Made by a program: the position numbers and the translations under genes. 11,805 nt of DNA from Bacillota bacterium (lineage in GTDB: Bacteria > Bacillota > Clostridia > Lachnospirales > Lachnospiraceae): positions 1 to 11,805 of the forward strand of contig JAEYWQ010000025.1 in the NCBI GenBank assembly GCA_023428885.1. Reading direction: 5' to 3'. Under the pieces are notes generated by a model, which worked only from the letters and a program-made list of their open reading frames with translations, had not been told where the DNA came from and searched no databases. How positions within the stretch are numbered: the stretch's first letter is position 1; every line of letters begins with the position of its first letter. Positions 1-5,294 of this stretch are shown one piece after another.

Positions 1-156
1 ACGGAACATCTTTCGTTTTAGAATATCATTCTCGGTTCGATAATACCTTTCACCACTCAACATCAATGATCTTTCTTTTGATGTCAGAAACTCATCCATC
101 TCAATCATTAACCACTCTTCTTGTGTAAGAGCATTTACACTGTTGTTAAACTCCAT
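1..156 (-). CDS. Phage portal protein, N-terminal part (runs off the window)
   Basis: The first 52 codons of an open frame that leaves the window at its left edge. The translation has the N-terminal pattern of SPP1 gp6-like portal proteins: a short acidic helix, then a segment of the type F-L-T-S-K-E-R-S-L-M-L, then G-E-R-Y-Y and D-I-L-K-R-K. In that family the portal forms the dodecameric ring at the capsid vertex through which DNA is packaged. The ATG at 156 follows a strong GAGGTGAGG ribosome site. It lies just after the terminase remnants on the same strand, in the usual packaging-gene order, but without a complete large terminase. Family assignment is from residues I recognise. Whether the rest of the gene is intact cannot be seen. 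Confidence 0.8.
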   Translation of the reverse strand, partial: MEFNNSVNALTQEEWLMIEMDEFLTSKERSLMLSGERYYRTENDILKRKMFR

Positions 157-166
157 CTTCCTCACC

Positions 167-220
167 TCACTTTAGGAATGTAATACCATTCGATTTCTTC
201 ATATCATCCTCACATGCGTA
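167..220 (-). pseudogene. Last codons of a terminase large subunit (TerL remnant)
   Basis: In a frame different from the terS frame, the minus strand reads Y-A-C-E-D-D-M-K-K-S-N-G-I-T-F-L-K and then a TGA at 169-167, directly before the ribosome site of the portal gene. TerL proteins of SPP1/PBSX type commonly end with a conserved A-x-R-Y-A-(L/C)-E-D-D-M-like helix and a short basic tail, so this looks like the C-terminal end of TerL without its ATPase and nuclease domains. It overlaps the 3' end of terS at 210-220. I infer a deletion junction around 215-226. The match is short, so confidence is moderate. Confidence 0.5.
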
Positions 221-569
221 CGTACTCTTCTTCATCTCTCCATTGATACTGATGATCTATACCAAAGCAATGCCTACAGCATACACGACGAATATGGATG
301 ATTTTATTCGGATCTGCATTAGCAATATCCCACCAACGCTGAAGTACCATGTCTTGCGTTATTTCAGTACGCTTTTCACGATCCTTCATACGTTGTTCAA
401 TGTAAATTCCAACCTTAGCATTTCTTAGCAATCTAACACCACATGCAGCTGCTGTTTCATCGTTCTTGACACTTGAATATATCTTCTTGTAAGCTCTGGT
501 GGCATTCAGATCTGTCAGATACTCATCTACGAAAGCTTTTTGTTTATCAGTTAACTTTTTGTCTGCCAT
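210..569 (-). CDS. Phage terminase small subunit, probably truncated
   Basis: A 119-residue protein of the terminase small subunit (Terminase_2, XtmA-like) family, which recognises phage DNA and recruits the large subunit for packaging. Seen: the N-terminal L-T-x-K-Q-x-A-F-V-x-E-Y-L motif, then N-A-T-R-A-Y and A-A-A-C-G-V-R-L-L helix-turn-helix residues, a helical middle with M-V-L-Q-R-W-W-D-I-A, and the family's C-C-R-H-C-x-G-I-D-H-x-Y-Q-W segment. I chose the ATG at 569 because AGGAGG ends 8 bases upstream; a GTG at 578 would overlap that site. Family members usually run on for tens of residues after Y-Q-W. Here a stop follows 8 residues later and the DNA passes straight into TerL-tail codons, so the C-terminus is probably lost or replaced. 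Confidence 0.8.
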   Translation of the reverse strand: MADKKLTDKQKAFVDEYLTDLNATRAYKKIYSSVKNDETAAACGVRLLRNAKVGIYIEQRMKDREKRTEITQDMVLQRWWDIANADPNKIIHIRRVCCRHCFGIDHQYQWRDEEEYVRM

Positions 570-606
570 CAGGCTCACCTCCTATTCGTTTGTTTCTGAT
601 ATAAAG

Positions 607-635
607 AAAAGCACTTAGAAATTCTAAGTGCTTTT
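607..635 (-). terminator. Rho-independent terminator after the two-helix membrane protein
   Basis: A perfect 13-base-pair stem (607-619 with 623-635) with a 3-base loop, ending AAGTGCTTTT. On the minus strand it is followed by TTTTCTTTAT. It lies just beyond the stop codon of the 640-864 gene, so it probably ends that transcript and insulates terS. Confidence 0.85.
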
Positions 636-639
636 GCCG

Positions 640-864
640 TTACTTTTTAAAGTATTCAATCCCCATAATGATTAATCCTGTTAAAAGAAATACTACAGCC
701 AAAATAAAAGGCATAATCATTTCTTTTTCAAAAACTGTTGAGAAAAATCTACCTGGTGGAGTTCTCCAACTCGATACAAGATTGTTACTCACATAAACAA
801 ATATTACAATACTCCAGATGCTCCCAATTAAAGATATAAAGCCACCTATAACTGTTTTTTTCAT
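640..864 (-). CDS. Small two-helix membrane protein of unknown function
   Basis: A 74-residue protein with two hydrophobic segments, about residues 5-28 and 50-70, separated by a polar loop containing R-T-P-P-G-R. It ends with a basic Y-F-K-K tail. An AAGGAG ribosome site stands before the ATG at 864. It is 104 bases downstream of the secreted-protein gene on the same strand and no terminator lies between them, so the two may share a transcript; a terminator follows at 607-635. I do not recognise a family. Its position next to a secreted protein on a prophage would suit an immunity or accessory membrane protein, but that is inference only. Confidence 0.65.
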   Translation of the reverse strand: MKKTVIGGFISLIGSIWSIVIFVYVSNNLVSSWRTPPGRFFSTVFEKEMIMPFILAVVFLLTGLIIMGIEYFKK

Positions 865-931
865 TTATTCTCCTTCAACAACTATACAGTTTTTTCAATT
901 GCTTTTAGACTGTATTAAAATTATGTATGCA

Positions 932-945
932 TTATGATATCATAA
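932..945. promoter_or_regulatory. 14-base perfect palindrome downstream of the secreted protein gene
   Basis: TTATGATATCATAA is a perfect 14-base palindrome in the gap between the secreted-protein gene and the two-helix membrane-protein gene. It has no loop and no T-tract, so it is more like a protein-binding site than a terminator. Such AT-rich palindromes can also occur by chance. Confidence 0.3.
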
Positions 946-968
946 AGAATGAATAGTATCACACAATT

Positions 969-1868
969 TTAAAACATAGGCGGTCCAGTTGGTGGCAAAG
1001 GAGTCAGTGCAGTAATATCCTGTGTAGCGTTTACTCTTGACCAAACTTCAGTTGTTTTTGTGATTAAACGGTTATTTTGACCATTGTAATCTGAATAAGT
1101 CCTATCGCTTATTGTAAATTTTCCAGTTGCCACGTCTGTTATTTTTGTGTATGAAGTCTGTCTTCCATAATAATAATCTTTATAAAAGGCGATATAAGGA
1201 CGCCAATTCATTGTTGTCCAACCAGGGCATGTCTGATTTTCACTTATAGTCGTCGTTTGGCTAGAAGAAAATTCTAATGTTAGACCTAAATAAGTTTTAA
1301 TTAAACTATCACCACTATATCCAAGCGTTGTTGTTACAGTTTTTTCTTCCTCCCTACCTTTTGACATACCAACTGCTGATCTATAAGCATCAATACCTAT
1401 CCATGAAGATGAAAATGTAACCCACTTCTCTGTCTTAGTTACATAGGGTGTAGTTACCCATTCAGTTACTCTTCGAATGTCATATATAGGCGCAGATGCG
1501 ATAGATGAGTCTGTTTCCGCAGATGAGTCAGATGAAATACTTGTTTTTTTAGAATACTTAATGTTATCGATAAATTTTTTGCATGTTGAGTTATCCCAAC
1601 TTGTAAATTCTTGAATCTTCTTTATAAGTTCCTCATTTGACATACTATTGATTGTACCAATTGAAACCGTAAAAGAATCAATTGTATTGCTTTGTGGTGA
1701 TACGTTTTGAGGTTGTTCAAAATAAACCTCATCAATTAATTGATTTATTTGATTTCCTTGGTTTCCTTGATTTCCATTTGATTCATTAGCATGTACCATC
1801 GTACCTGGCAAAATAATAAAACTTACTATCAATGCCACAAAAAAATTTCTTCTTAATAATTTGATCAT
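969..1868 (-). CDS. Secreted protein of unknown function, possible prophage cargo
   Basis: A 299-residue protein with a clear Sec signal peptide: basic start (K-L-L-R-R), hydrophobic core to about residue 22, and a V-H-A cleavage site near residue 27. Then come short G-N-Q repeats (about 32-43), an acidic helical region, a Ser-rich linker (about 110-127), and a C-terminal half rich in Thr, Ser, Trp and Tyr with alternating polar stretches such as S-S-S-Q-T-T-T-I-S-E-N. It ends with Pro-rich T-P-L-P-P-T-G-P-P. It has two cysteines, no membrane anchor and no LPXTG. I recognise no family. The Ser/Thr-rich alternating strands are reminiscent of beta pore-forming toxins, a weak structural guess. 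GGAGGG precedes the ATG and a consensus promoter lies upstream, so it can be expressed without phage induction. Confidence 0.75.
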   Translation of the reverse strand: MIKLLRRNFFVALIVSFIILPGTMVHANESNGNQGNQGNQINQLIDEVYFEQPQNVSPQSNTIDSFTVSIGTINSMSNEELIKKIQEFTSWDNSTCKKFIDNIKYSKKTSISSDSSAETDSSIASAPIYDIRRVTEWVTTPYVTKTEKWVTFSSSWIGIDAYRSAVGMSKGREEEKTVTTTLGYSGDSLIKTYLGLTLEFSSSQTTTISENQTCPGWTTMNWRPYIAFYKDYYYGRQTSYTKITDVATGKFTISDRTYSDYNGQNNRLITKTTEVWSRVNATQDITALTPLPPTGPPMF

Positions 1869-1900
1869 TTATATCTCCCTCCTATAAAGTTTATGATTTT

Positions 1901-1929
1901 ATTATATTTAAGATTCCAAATTTTGTCAA
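1901..1929 (-). promoter_or_regulatory. Consensus sigma-A promoter of the secreted protein gene
   Basis: On the minus strand TTGACA (1929-1924) and TATAAT (1906-1901) are separated by exactly 17 bases. The start codon at 1868 lies about 25 bases beyond the expected transcription start, with GGAGGG between. Both hexamers match the consensus fully. Confidence 0.9.
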
Positions 1930-1950
1930 TCAAATAGATCTATCATTTTT

Positions 1951-1986
1951 AGAGACATCCGCTATATCACTATAACGAATGTCTCT
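1951..1986. other. Long stem-loop without a T-tract
   Basis: Arms 1951-1966 and 1971-1986 pair almost completely (AGAGACAT with ATGTCTCT outside, then a second pairing run with one or two mismatches) around a 4-base loop. Neither strand has a convincing T-tract after it, so it is a weak terminator at best. It lies between the tRNA-like sequence and the secreted-protein promoter. A second, smaller hairpin (CTGAAGTC with GACTTTAG, 2021-2040) sits beside the tRNA-like element. Confidence 0.5.
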
Positions 1987-2044
1987 TTGGGGGAGTATAA
2001 ATAAATTACTAAGGGGTTCACTGAAGTCTCTCGACTTTAGCTAG

Positions 2045-2123
2045 TGGAATAGAATGGATTCGAACCATTATACACTGTACTTGTTATGCGGCCGCCAGTG
2101 CTCTGCCATTGAGCTACTACCAT
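2045..2123 (-). tRNA. tRNA-like sequence, degenerate or unusual anticodon arm
   Basis: The minus strand carries a canonical D arm (GCTC, loop AATGGCA, GAGC) and a canonical T arm (AATGG, loop TTCGAAT, CCATT), with T and A at positions 8-9. The acceptor pairing is poor: ATGGTAG against CTATTCC gives about five pairs, two of them wobble, with the two outer positions unpaired. Between the D and T arms there are 30 bases instead of about 23. The stretch includes GCGGCCGC and can be folded as CACTG/CAGTG with an 18-base loop, or as ACTGG/CAAGT with one mismatch and an 11-base loop. No anticodon with a normal T33 is evident. It is probably a decayed phage tRNA or a tRNA mimic. Confidence 0.5.
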
Positions 2124-2149
2124 CTACTTGTCCATCTAATAGTCACCGC

Positions 2150-2311
2150 CTAAGCGGTTTCCTCTTTCGCTAATGACTTATTCATCAAGTATCTCTGAAT
2201 ACGTTTTGTAACCTGCTTGATAATCTCTTCTTGTTCTTCCTTACTCTTTAGGTAGTCATCACAAATGGTAATCTTGGCACCACCAGATGATGTATATTCT
2301 TTTACTACCAT
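2150..2311 (-). CDS. Small phage-type protein divergent from the repressor
   Basis: A 53-residue protein starting at the ATG at 2311 after a strong AGGAGG site. It begins M-V-V-K-E-Y-T-S-S-G-G-A-K-I-T-I, continues with a D-D-Y motif and a charged helix (K-S-K-E-E-Q-E-E-I-I), and ends at a TAG. Short proteins of this kind (a beta hairpin with K-I-T-I-x-D-D, then an E-E-I helix) recur near integrases and repressors in clostridial mobile elements. That is my recollection of a pattern, not a named family. Its place, divergent from the XRE gene, is where the first gene of a phage early operon (cro- or xis-like) normally stands. Here no replication genes follow it. Confidence 0.65.
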   Translation of the reverse strand: MVVKEYTSSGGAKITICDDYLKSKEEQEEIIKQVTKRIQRYLMNKSLAKEETA

Positions 2312-2449
2312 AGGCCTACCTCCTGCCATTTGTATAAGATATGTGATACTGGTTGTACATCTTTCACGCTTGTTTACTGAGATTAATATGTAATCTATAC
2401 CGATAAGCTTTTGTCGATTACTAATCCATCCGATATAACATCAAACTCA

Positions 2450-2477
2450 TTGAGAATAGAAAAAAAACTGGTACAAT
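2450..2477 (+). promoter_or_regulatory. Probable promoter of the XRE repressor gene
   Basis: TTGAGA (2450-2455) and TACAAT (2472-2477) are separated by 16 bases, each one or two bases from consensus. The ATG at 2504 is about 20 bases beyond the expected start. I see no unambiguous repeated operator, though the repressor would be expected to bind this divergent region. Confidence 0.6.
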
Positions 2478-2503
2478 GAACAGTTAGATAAGAGGTGTTT
2501 GAT

Positions 2504-2833
2504 ATGCATAAAGCAAAGATTCTAGAGAAGTTAATCAAAGAAAGTGGCTATAGTGTAAGAGCTTTTGCACAGAAGTGCGGAATACCAGAGAGTACCCTTT
2601 ACACGATCCTAAAGAATGGGGTTGGTAAAGCTACGATGGACAACATATTAACCATATGTAAATGCCTAGGGATAAAAGTTGAAGATTTAGACCAGATGGC
2701 AGAAGGCAATATGGATGAACATCAACCTACCTATAATGATCTAATAACCGTTTATACAAGAAGTAAGAAAAATCTTACACAAGAAGAAAAGATGAGATTA
2801 GCAAGAATAATACTTGAGGATGATGACAATTGA
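2504..2833 (+). CDS. XRE-family phage repressor
   Basis: A 109-residue DNA-binding protein. Residues about 5-58 form a Cro/C1-type helix-turn-helix: S-V-R-A-F-A-Q-K-C-G-I-P-E-S-T-L-Y is the recognition region, and the M-D-N-I-L-T-I-C-K-C-L-G-I helix completes the domain. A short charged C-terminal region (E-E-K-M-R-L-A-R-I-I-L-E) follows and could serve for oligomerisation. I chose the ATG at 2504, 6 bases after AGAGGTG, over the GTG at 2495, which lies inside that ribosome site. The stop overlaps the expected TTG start of the ImmA-type gene, a coupled pair as in ImmR/ImmA of ICEBs1, where the peptidase cleaves the repressor on induction. It probably represses the leftward early promoter and its own. 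Confidence 0.85.
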   Translation: MHKAKILEKLIKESGYSVRAFAQKCGIPESTLYTILKNGVGKATMDNILTICKCLGIKVEDLDQMAEGNMDEHQPTYNDLITVYTRSKKNLTQEEKMRLARIILEDDDN

Positions 2834-3519
2834 TTAATGAAAAAATAATTGCTGCAGTAATTTCGGTATACCAGCATTGTTAAGTCATATCGTTTCCTAT
2901 CAACTGCGAGAATCTTCTTATGCAGTATGGCTATGAGGTGAAAAAGTATTCAGAACTATCTGGAAGAAAACGTAAAGCCTGCATGGATCTGAGCGAAGAT
3001 GCTACTACGTTAGATGGTACTGTCTTCTATAACGACAGTAAGCCCAACGGTCGCATTCGATTTTCTTTAATGCATGAACTTGGACATATCGTCTTAAACA
3101 CAGATAGCGAAAAAGATGCAGATACCTTTTCAAGTAACTTACTGGCACCGCGCATGGCAATTCATTATTCCAAATGCAAGAGATCTGAAGATGTAGCTAA
3201 AACCTTTGTTCTATCAAAACAAGCTGCCCAGGTAGCTTTTGATGATTACATTAGATGGTTTTATTCCGTATCAACTTACGGTATGACTCGGAACGATAAA
3301 AAACTATACACACATTTTTATAACGAGAAAGCTAATAAATTCGTATGGAAATCCGATCGGTGTAAATTTTGTTATAATGAAGTTGCTTATAATGAAGCAT
3401 CTCTATGTACGCAATGTAAGATATTCGAGATTAAGAAATTGTACACACCAAGGATAATTGATGATTTTGAACACAATCTATCAATAGCTAGAAGTAATTG
3501 GTTATATGGAAATTTATAA
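2830..3519 (+). pseudogene. ImmA/IrrE-type metallopeptidase with a premature stop codon
   Basis: A repressor-cleaving zinc peptidase of the ImmA/IrrE (Peptidase_M78, DUF955) family. Reading from the TTG at 2830, which overlaps the repressor stop, gives M-I-N-E-K-I-I-A-A-V-I-S-V-Y-Q-H-C, then TAA at 2881-2883, then V-I-S-F-P-I-N-C-E-N-L-L before the ATG at 2920. The sequence on both sides of the stop fits the normal N-terminus of this family, so the gene carries a nonsense codon at position 18. The part from 2920 (199 residues) keeps H-E-L-G-H (its residues 52-56), the acidic E-K-D-A-D-x-F helix, L-L-A-P, and a C-terminal C-x2-C-x11-C-x2-C zinc ribbon. The ATG at 2920 has only a poor ribosome site. 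Reinitiation or a sequencing error is possible. Confidence 0.75.
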
Positions 3520-3520
3520 A

Positions 3521-3607
3521 TAAAAAACAGCCCCTGTGCTACCAACACAAGGACTGCTCACATAGATACTATTACTGGATGTACCAGGTATAATATCGCC
3601 TTAGACA
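3521..3607 (-). ncRNA. Probable small antisense-oriented RNA of the prophage (~86 nt)
   Basis: The minus strand carries a complete small transcription unit between the peptidase and recombinase genes. It has an extended -10 promoter (TGATATAAT), a predicted start near 3607, a stem-loop at 3597-3565 and a rho-independent terminator at 3556-3522. The stem-loop has eight pairs (one G-U), a 2x2 internal loop, CTGG/CCAG and a 5-base loop. There is no ORF of useful size in it. The terminator stem pairs fully only on the minus strand, where two C-A mismatches of the plus strand become G-U pairs, which shows the direction of transcription. Its 3' end points toward the peptidase 3' end. The function is unknown; an antitoxin-like or recombinase/lysogeny regulator RNA is possible. 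Confidence 0.6.
3522..3556 (-). terminator. Rho-independent terminator of the small RNA
   Basis: On the minus strand CAGTCCTTGTG (3556-3546) pairs over 11 positions with CACAGGGGCTG (3538-3528), using two G-U pairs, around a 7-base loop. TTTTTT follows at 3527-3522. It also faces the end of the peptidase gene at 3519. Confidence 0.8.
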
Positions 3608-3613
3608 AGCATA

Positions 3614-3642
3614 ATTATATCAGTTCACCCGGTAAAAAACAA
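3614..3642 (-). promoter_or_regulatory. Promoter of the small RNA
   Basis: On the minus strand TATAAT (3619-3614) is preceded by TGA, giving an extended -10. A poor -35, TTGTTT (3642-3637), lies at 17-base spacing. The -35 falls between the arms of the CCCGGTA/TACCGGG dyad (3628-3652), which could be an operator. Confidence 0.6.
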
Positions 3643-3677
3643 GTCTACCGGGCATTTTTATGCCCATTTTGCGCATA
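3628..3677 (+). promoter_or_regulatory. Three overlapping hairpins in front of the recombinase gene
   Basis: Three stems compete for shared bases. CCCGGTA (3628-3634) pairs with TACCGGG (3646-3652). GGGCAT (3650-3655) pairs with ATGCCC (3660-3665) around a 4-base T loop. TATGC (3659-3663) pairs with GCATA (3673-3677). Because the first and second share GGG and the second and third share ATGC, only alternate stems can form together. This layout is like an attenuator or translational switch, and it ends 11 bases before the recombinase ribosome site. The same dyad may instead be a DNA operator. Confidence 0.45.
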
Positions 3678-3702
3678 AACTTAATATAAAGGAGCTGATA
3701 GT

Positions 3703-5274
3703 ATGCCGTATTGTATTTATCTTAGAAAAAGCCGTGCTGATATTGAAGCAGAACAACATGGAGAAGGGGAAACCTTAGCTCGTCATGAGAAGATTCTAAC
3801 TGATCTCTCCTGTCGCCTACGTTTGAGTGTAACTCAGATTTATCGAGAAGTTGTATCTGGAGAAACAATCGAAGCAAGGCCTGTTATGCAACGTTTGTTA
3901 CGAGAAGTTGAACAAGGAATGTGGGAAGGTGTTATAGTTGTTGAAGTAGAACGATTAGCTCGTGGTGATACTATGGACCAAGGGCAAGTAGCGAAATCCT
4001 TCAAGCTTAATAATACAAAGATTGTTACACCAACTAAGACCTATGATCCCAGTAATGAATTTGATGAGGAATACTTTGAATTTGGCTTATTTATGAGTCG
4101 AAGGGAATATAAGACGATCAACCGGAGATTGCAGCGAGGTCGCCTATCATCTGCGAAAGAAGGTAAAATCATCTATTCTACTGCTCCTTATGGTTATCGT
4201 AAGATAAAGATTCCTAACGATAAAGGTTACACACTTGAGGTTATACCGGAAGAAGCAACTGTTGTTCGAATGATCTTTGATTTATATGCCAATGGAGAGT
4301 ATAATCCAGACGGATCTGTCTCTAAAGTTGGTATGCATATCATATGTAAGAAACTTGATGCCTTAGGTATTAAACCCCGCATGAAAGATACTTGGGCGGT
4401 TGCAACAATTCGAGATATGCTTAAGAATCCGACTTATATCGGTAAACTTAGATGGCAATGGAAAAAGGAAATAAAACGATATGAGAATGGGGTCCTTCGT
4501 AAGACACGCACAAAAACAGAGAATTGCTTGTTATTCGATGGAATTCACCCACCAATCATTGATGAGGCTACCTTCAACCTAGCACAGAATATGCTGAGTA
4601 AAAACCGCACTACAACAACGAAATTTGCTCAATTACAAAACCCTTTAACCGGTATTATCTACTGTAAAAAATGCAAGCACTTAATGACCAGGTTAGCTAA
4701 GAATAGCAAGACCCCATACGACACTCTAAAATGTCCTAACAGATATTGTGACAACGTATCTGCTCCTCTCTATCTAGTGGAACAAGAGTTGATTAAAGCA
4801 CTACAGAAATGGAAAACTGATTTTCGTTTTCAATGGGACGTTGAAATGGAAAAAGACTATGAAAGTGAAATAAGCATCTTAGAAGCAGCAATTAAACAGA
4901 CTTCCGATGAAATAACATCACTAAGAGCTCAATTCAATAAAACGTTTGATTTTTTAGAGAAAGGTATCTATACAACAGACATTTTCATGCAAAGAAATTC
5001 TACATTGAATCAGCAAATTGCTGATTCAGAAGGTACTTTGAATGATCTAAATATGCACCTTGATGTAGAAAAGAGACGCATTGAAGCTAAGATTGAGATT
5101 ATTCCCAAAATAGAAAAAATATTGGAAGTATACAATGAACTGGATGTGAATCAAAAAAACAACCTTCTAAAAGATCTCCTCCAGAAAGTTGAATATGTAA
5201 AATATGAGAAGAATTCAAGAACCAAGCGGGATGTAGCTAACTTTGAACTTGAGTTATTTCCATTTATCCAATAA
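3703..5274 (+). CDS. Large serine recombinase (phage integrase)
   Basis: A 523-residue, apparently complete large serine integrase that would catalyse integration and excision of the prophage. Seen in order: an N-terminal resolvase catalytic domain (about 1-150) with the nucleophile Ser10 in L-R-K-S-R and arginines in E-R-L-A-R (84-87); a Recombinase domain (about 160-300) with I-P-E-E-A-x-V-V-R-M-I-F and the K-N-P-T-Y-I-G motif; a zinc ribbon with Cys321, 324, 344 and 349; and a coiled coil (about 380-470) of the kind that controls integration versus excision. The ATG follows AAAGGAG by 8 bases. The gene lies at the prophage end, and its stop is within about 20 bases of the host GH18 sequence. 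Unlike the neighbouring phage genes it shows no damage. Confidence 0.93.
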   Translation: MPYCIYLRKSRADIEAEQHGEGETLARHEKILTDLSCRLRLSVTQIYREVVSGETIEARPVMQRLLREVEQGMWEGVIVVEVERLARGDTMDQGQVAKSFKLNNTKIVTPTKTYDPSNEFDEEYFEFGLFMSRREYKTINRRLQRGRLSSAKEGKIIYSTAPYGYRKIKIPNDKGYTLEVIPEEATVVRMIFDLYANGEYNPDGSVSKVGMHIICKKLDALGIKPRMKDTWAVATIRDMLKNPTYIGKLRWQWKKEIKRYENGVLRKTRTKTENCLLFDGIHPPIIDEATFNLAQNMLSKNRTTTTKFAQLQNPLTGIIYCKKCKHLMTRLAKNSKTPYDTLKCPNRYCDNVSAPLYLVEQELIKALQKWKTDFRFQWDVEMEKDYESEISILEAAIKQTSDEITSLRAQFNKTFDFLEKGIYTTDIFMQRNSTLNQQIADSEGTLNDLNMHLDVEKRRIEAKIEIIPKIEKILEVYNELDVNQKNNLLKDLLQKVEYVKYEKNSRTKRDVANFELELFPFIQ

Positions 5275-5294
5275 CCATCGACTTGCGTGTACAT
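5275..5294. other. Prophage/host junction (attachment site, attR-like)
   Basis: The recombinase stop codon is at 5272-5274, and recognisable GH18 coding sequence resumes at the TAC at 5294 (Y-T-Y-G-P-P-M-A). The recombination crossover must therefore lie in or very near this interval. The other half-site and the 5' half of the host gene would be at the left end of the prophage, outside the window. Serine integrases need only a 2-base identical core, so the exact point cannot be fixed from one end. Confidence 0.65.

Noticed and set aside
2045..2123. The tRNA-like sequence as the prophage attachment site
   Set aside because: It is internal to the prophage and on the far side of the repressor from the recombinase. 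The junction with host DNA is at about 5275-5294 within the GH18 gene.
3521..3702. A type I toxin ORF opposite the small RNA
   Set aside because: I looked for a short hydrophobic frame with a ribosome site on the plus strand. The only ATG there gives a few codons before a stop.
5243..5293. Use of the ATG at 5243 as a true start of the GH18 fragment
   Set aside because: It lies within the end of the recombinase gene with no ribosome site. The residues before Y-T-Y-G-P-P do not match the family, as expected for phage DNA.
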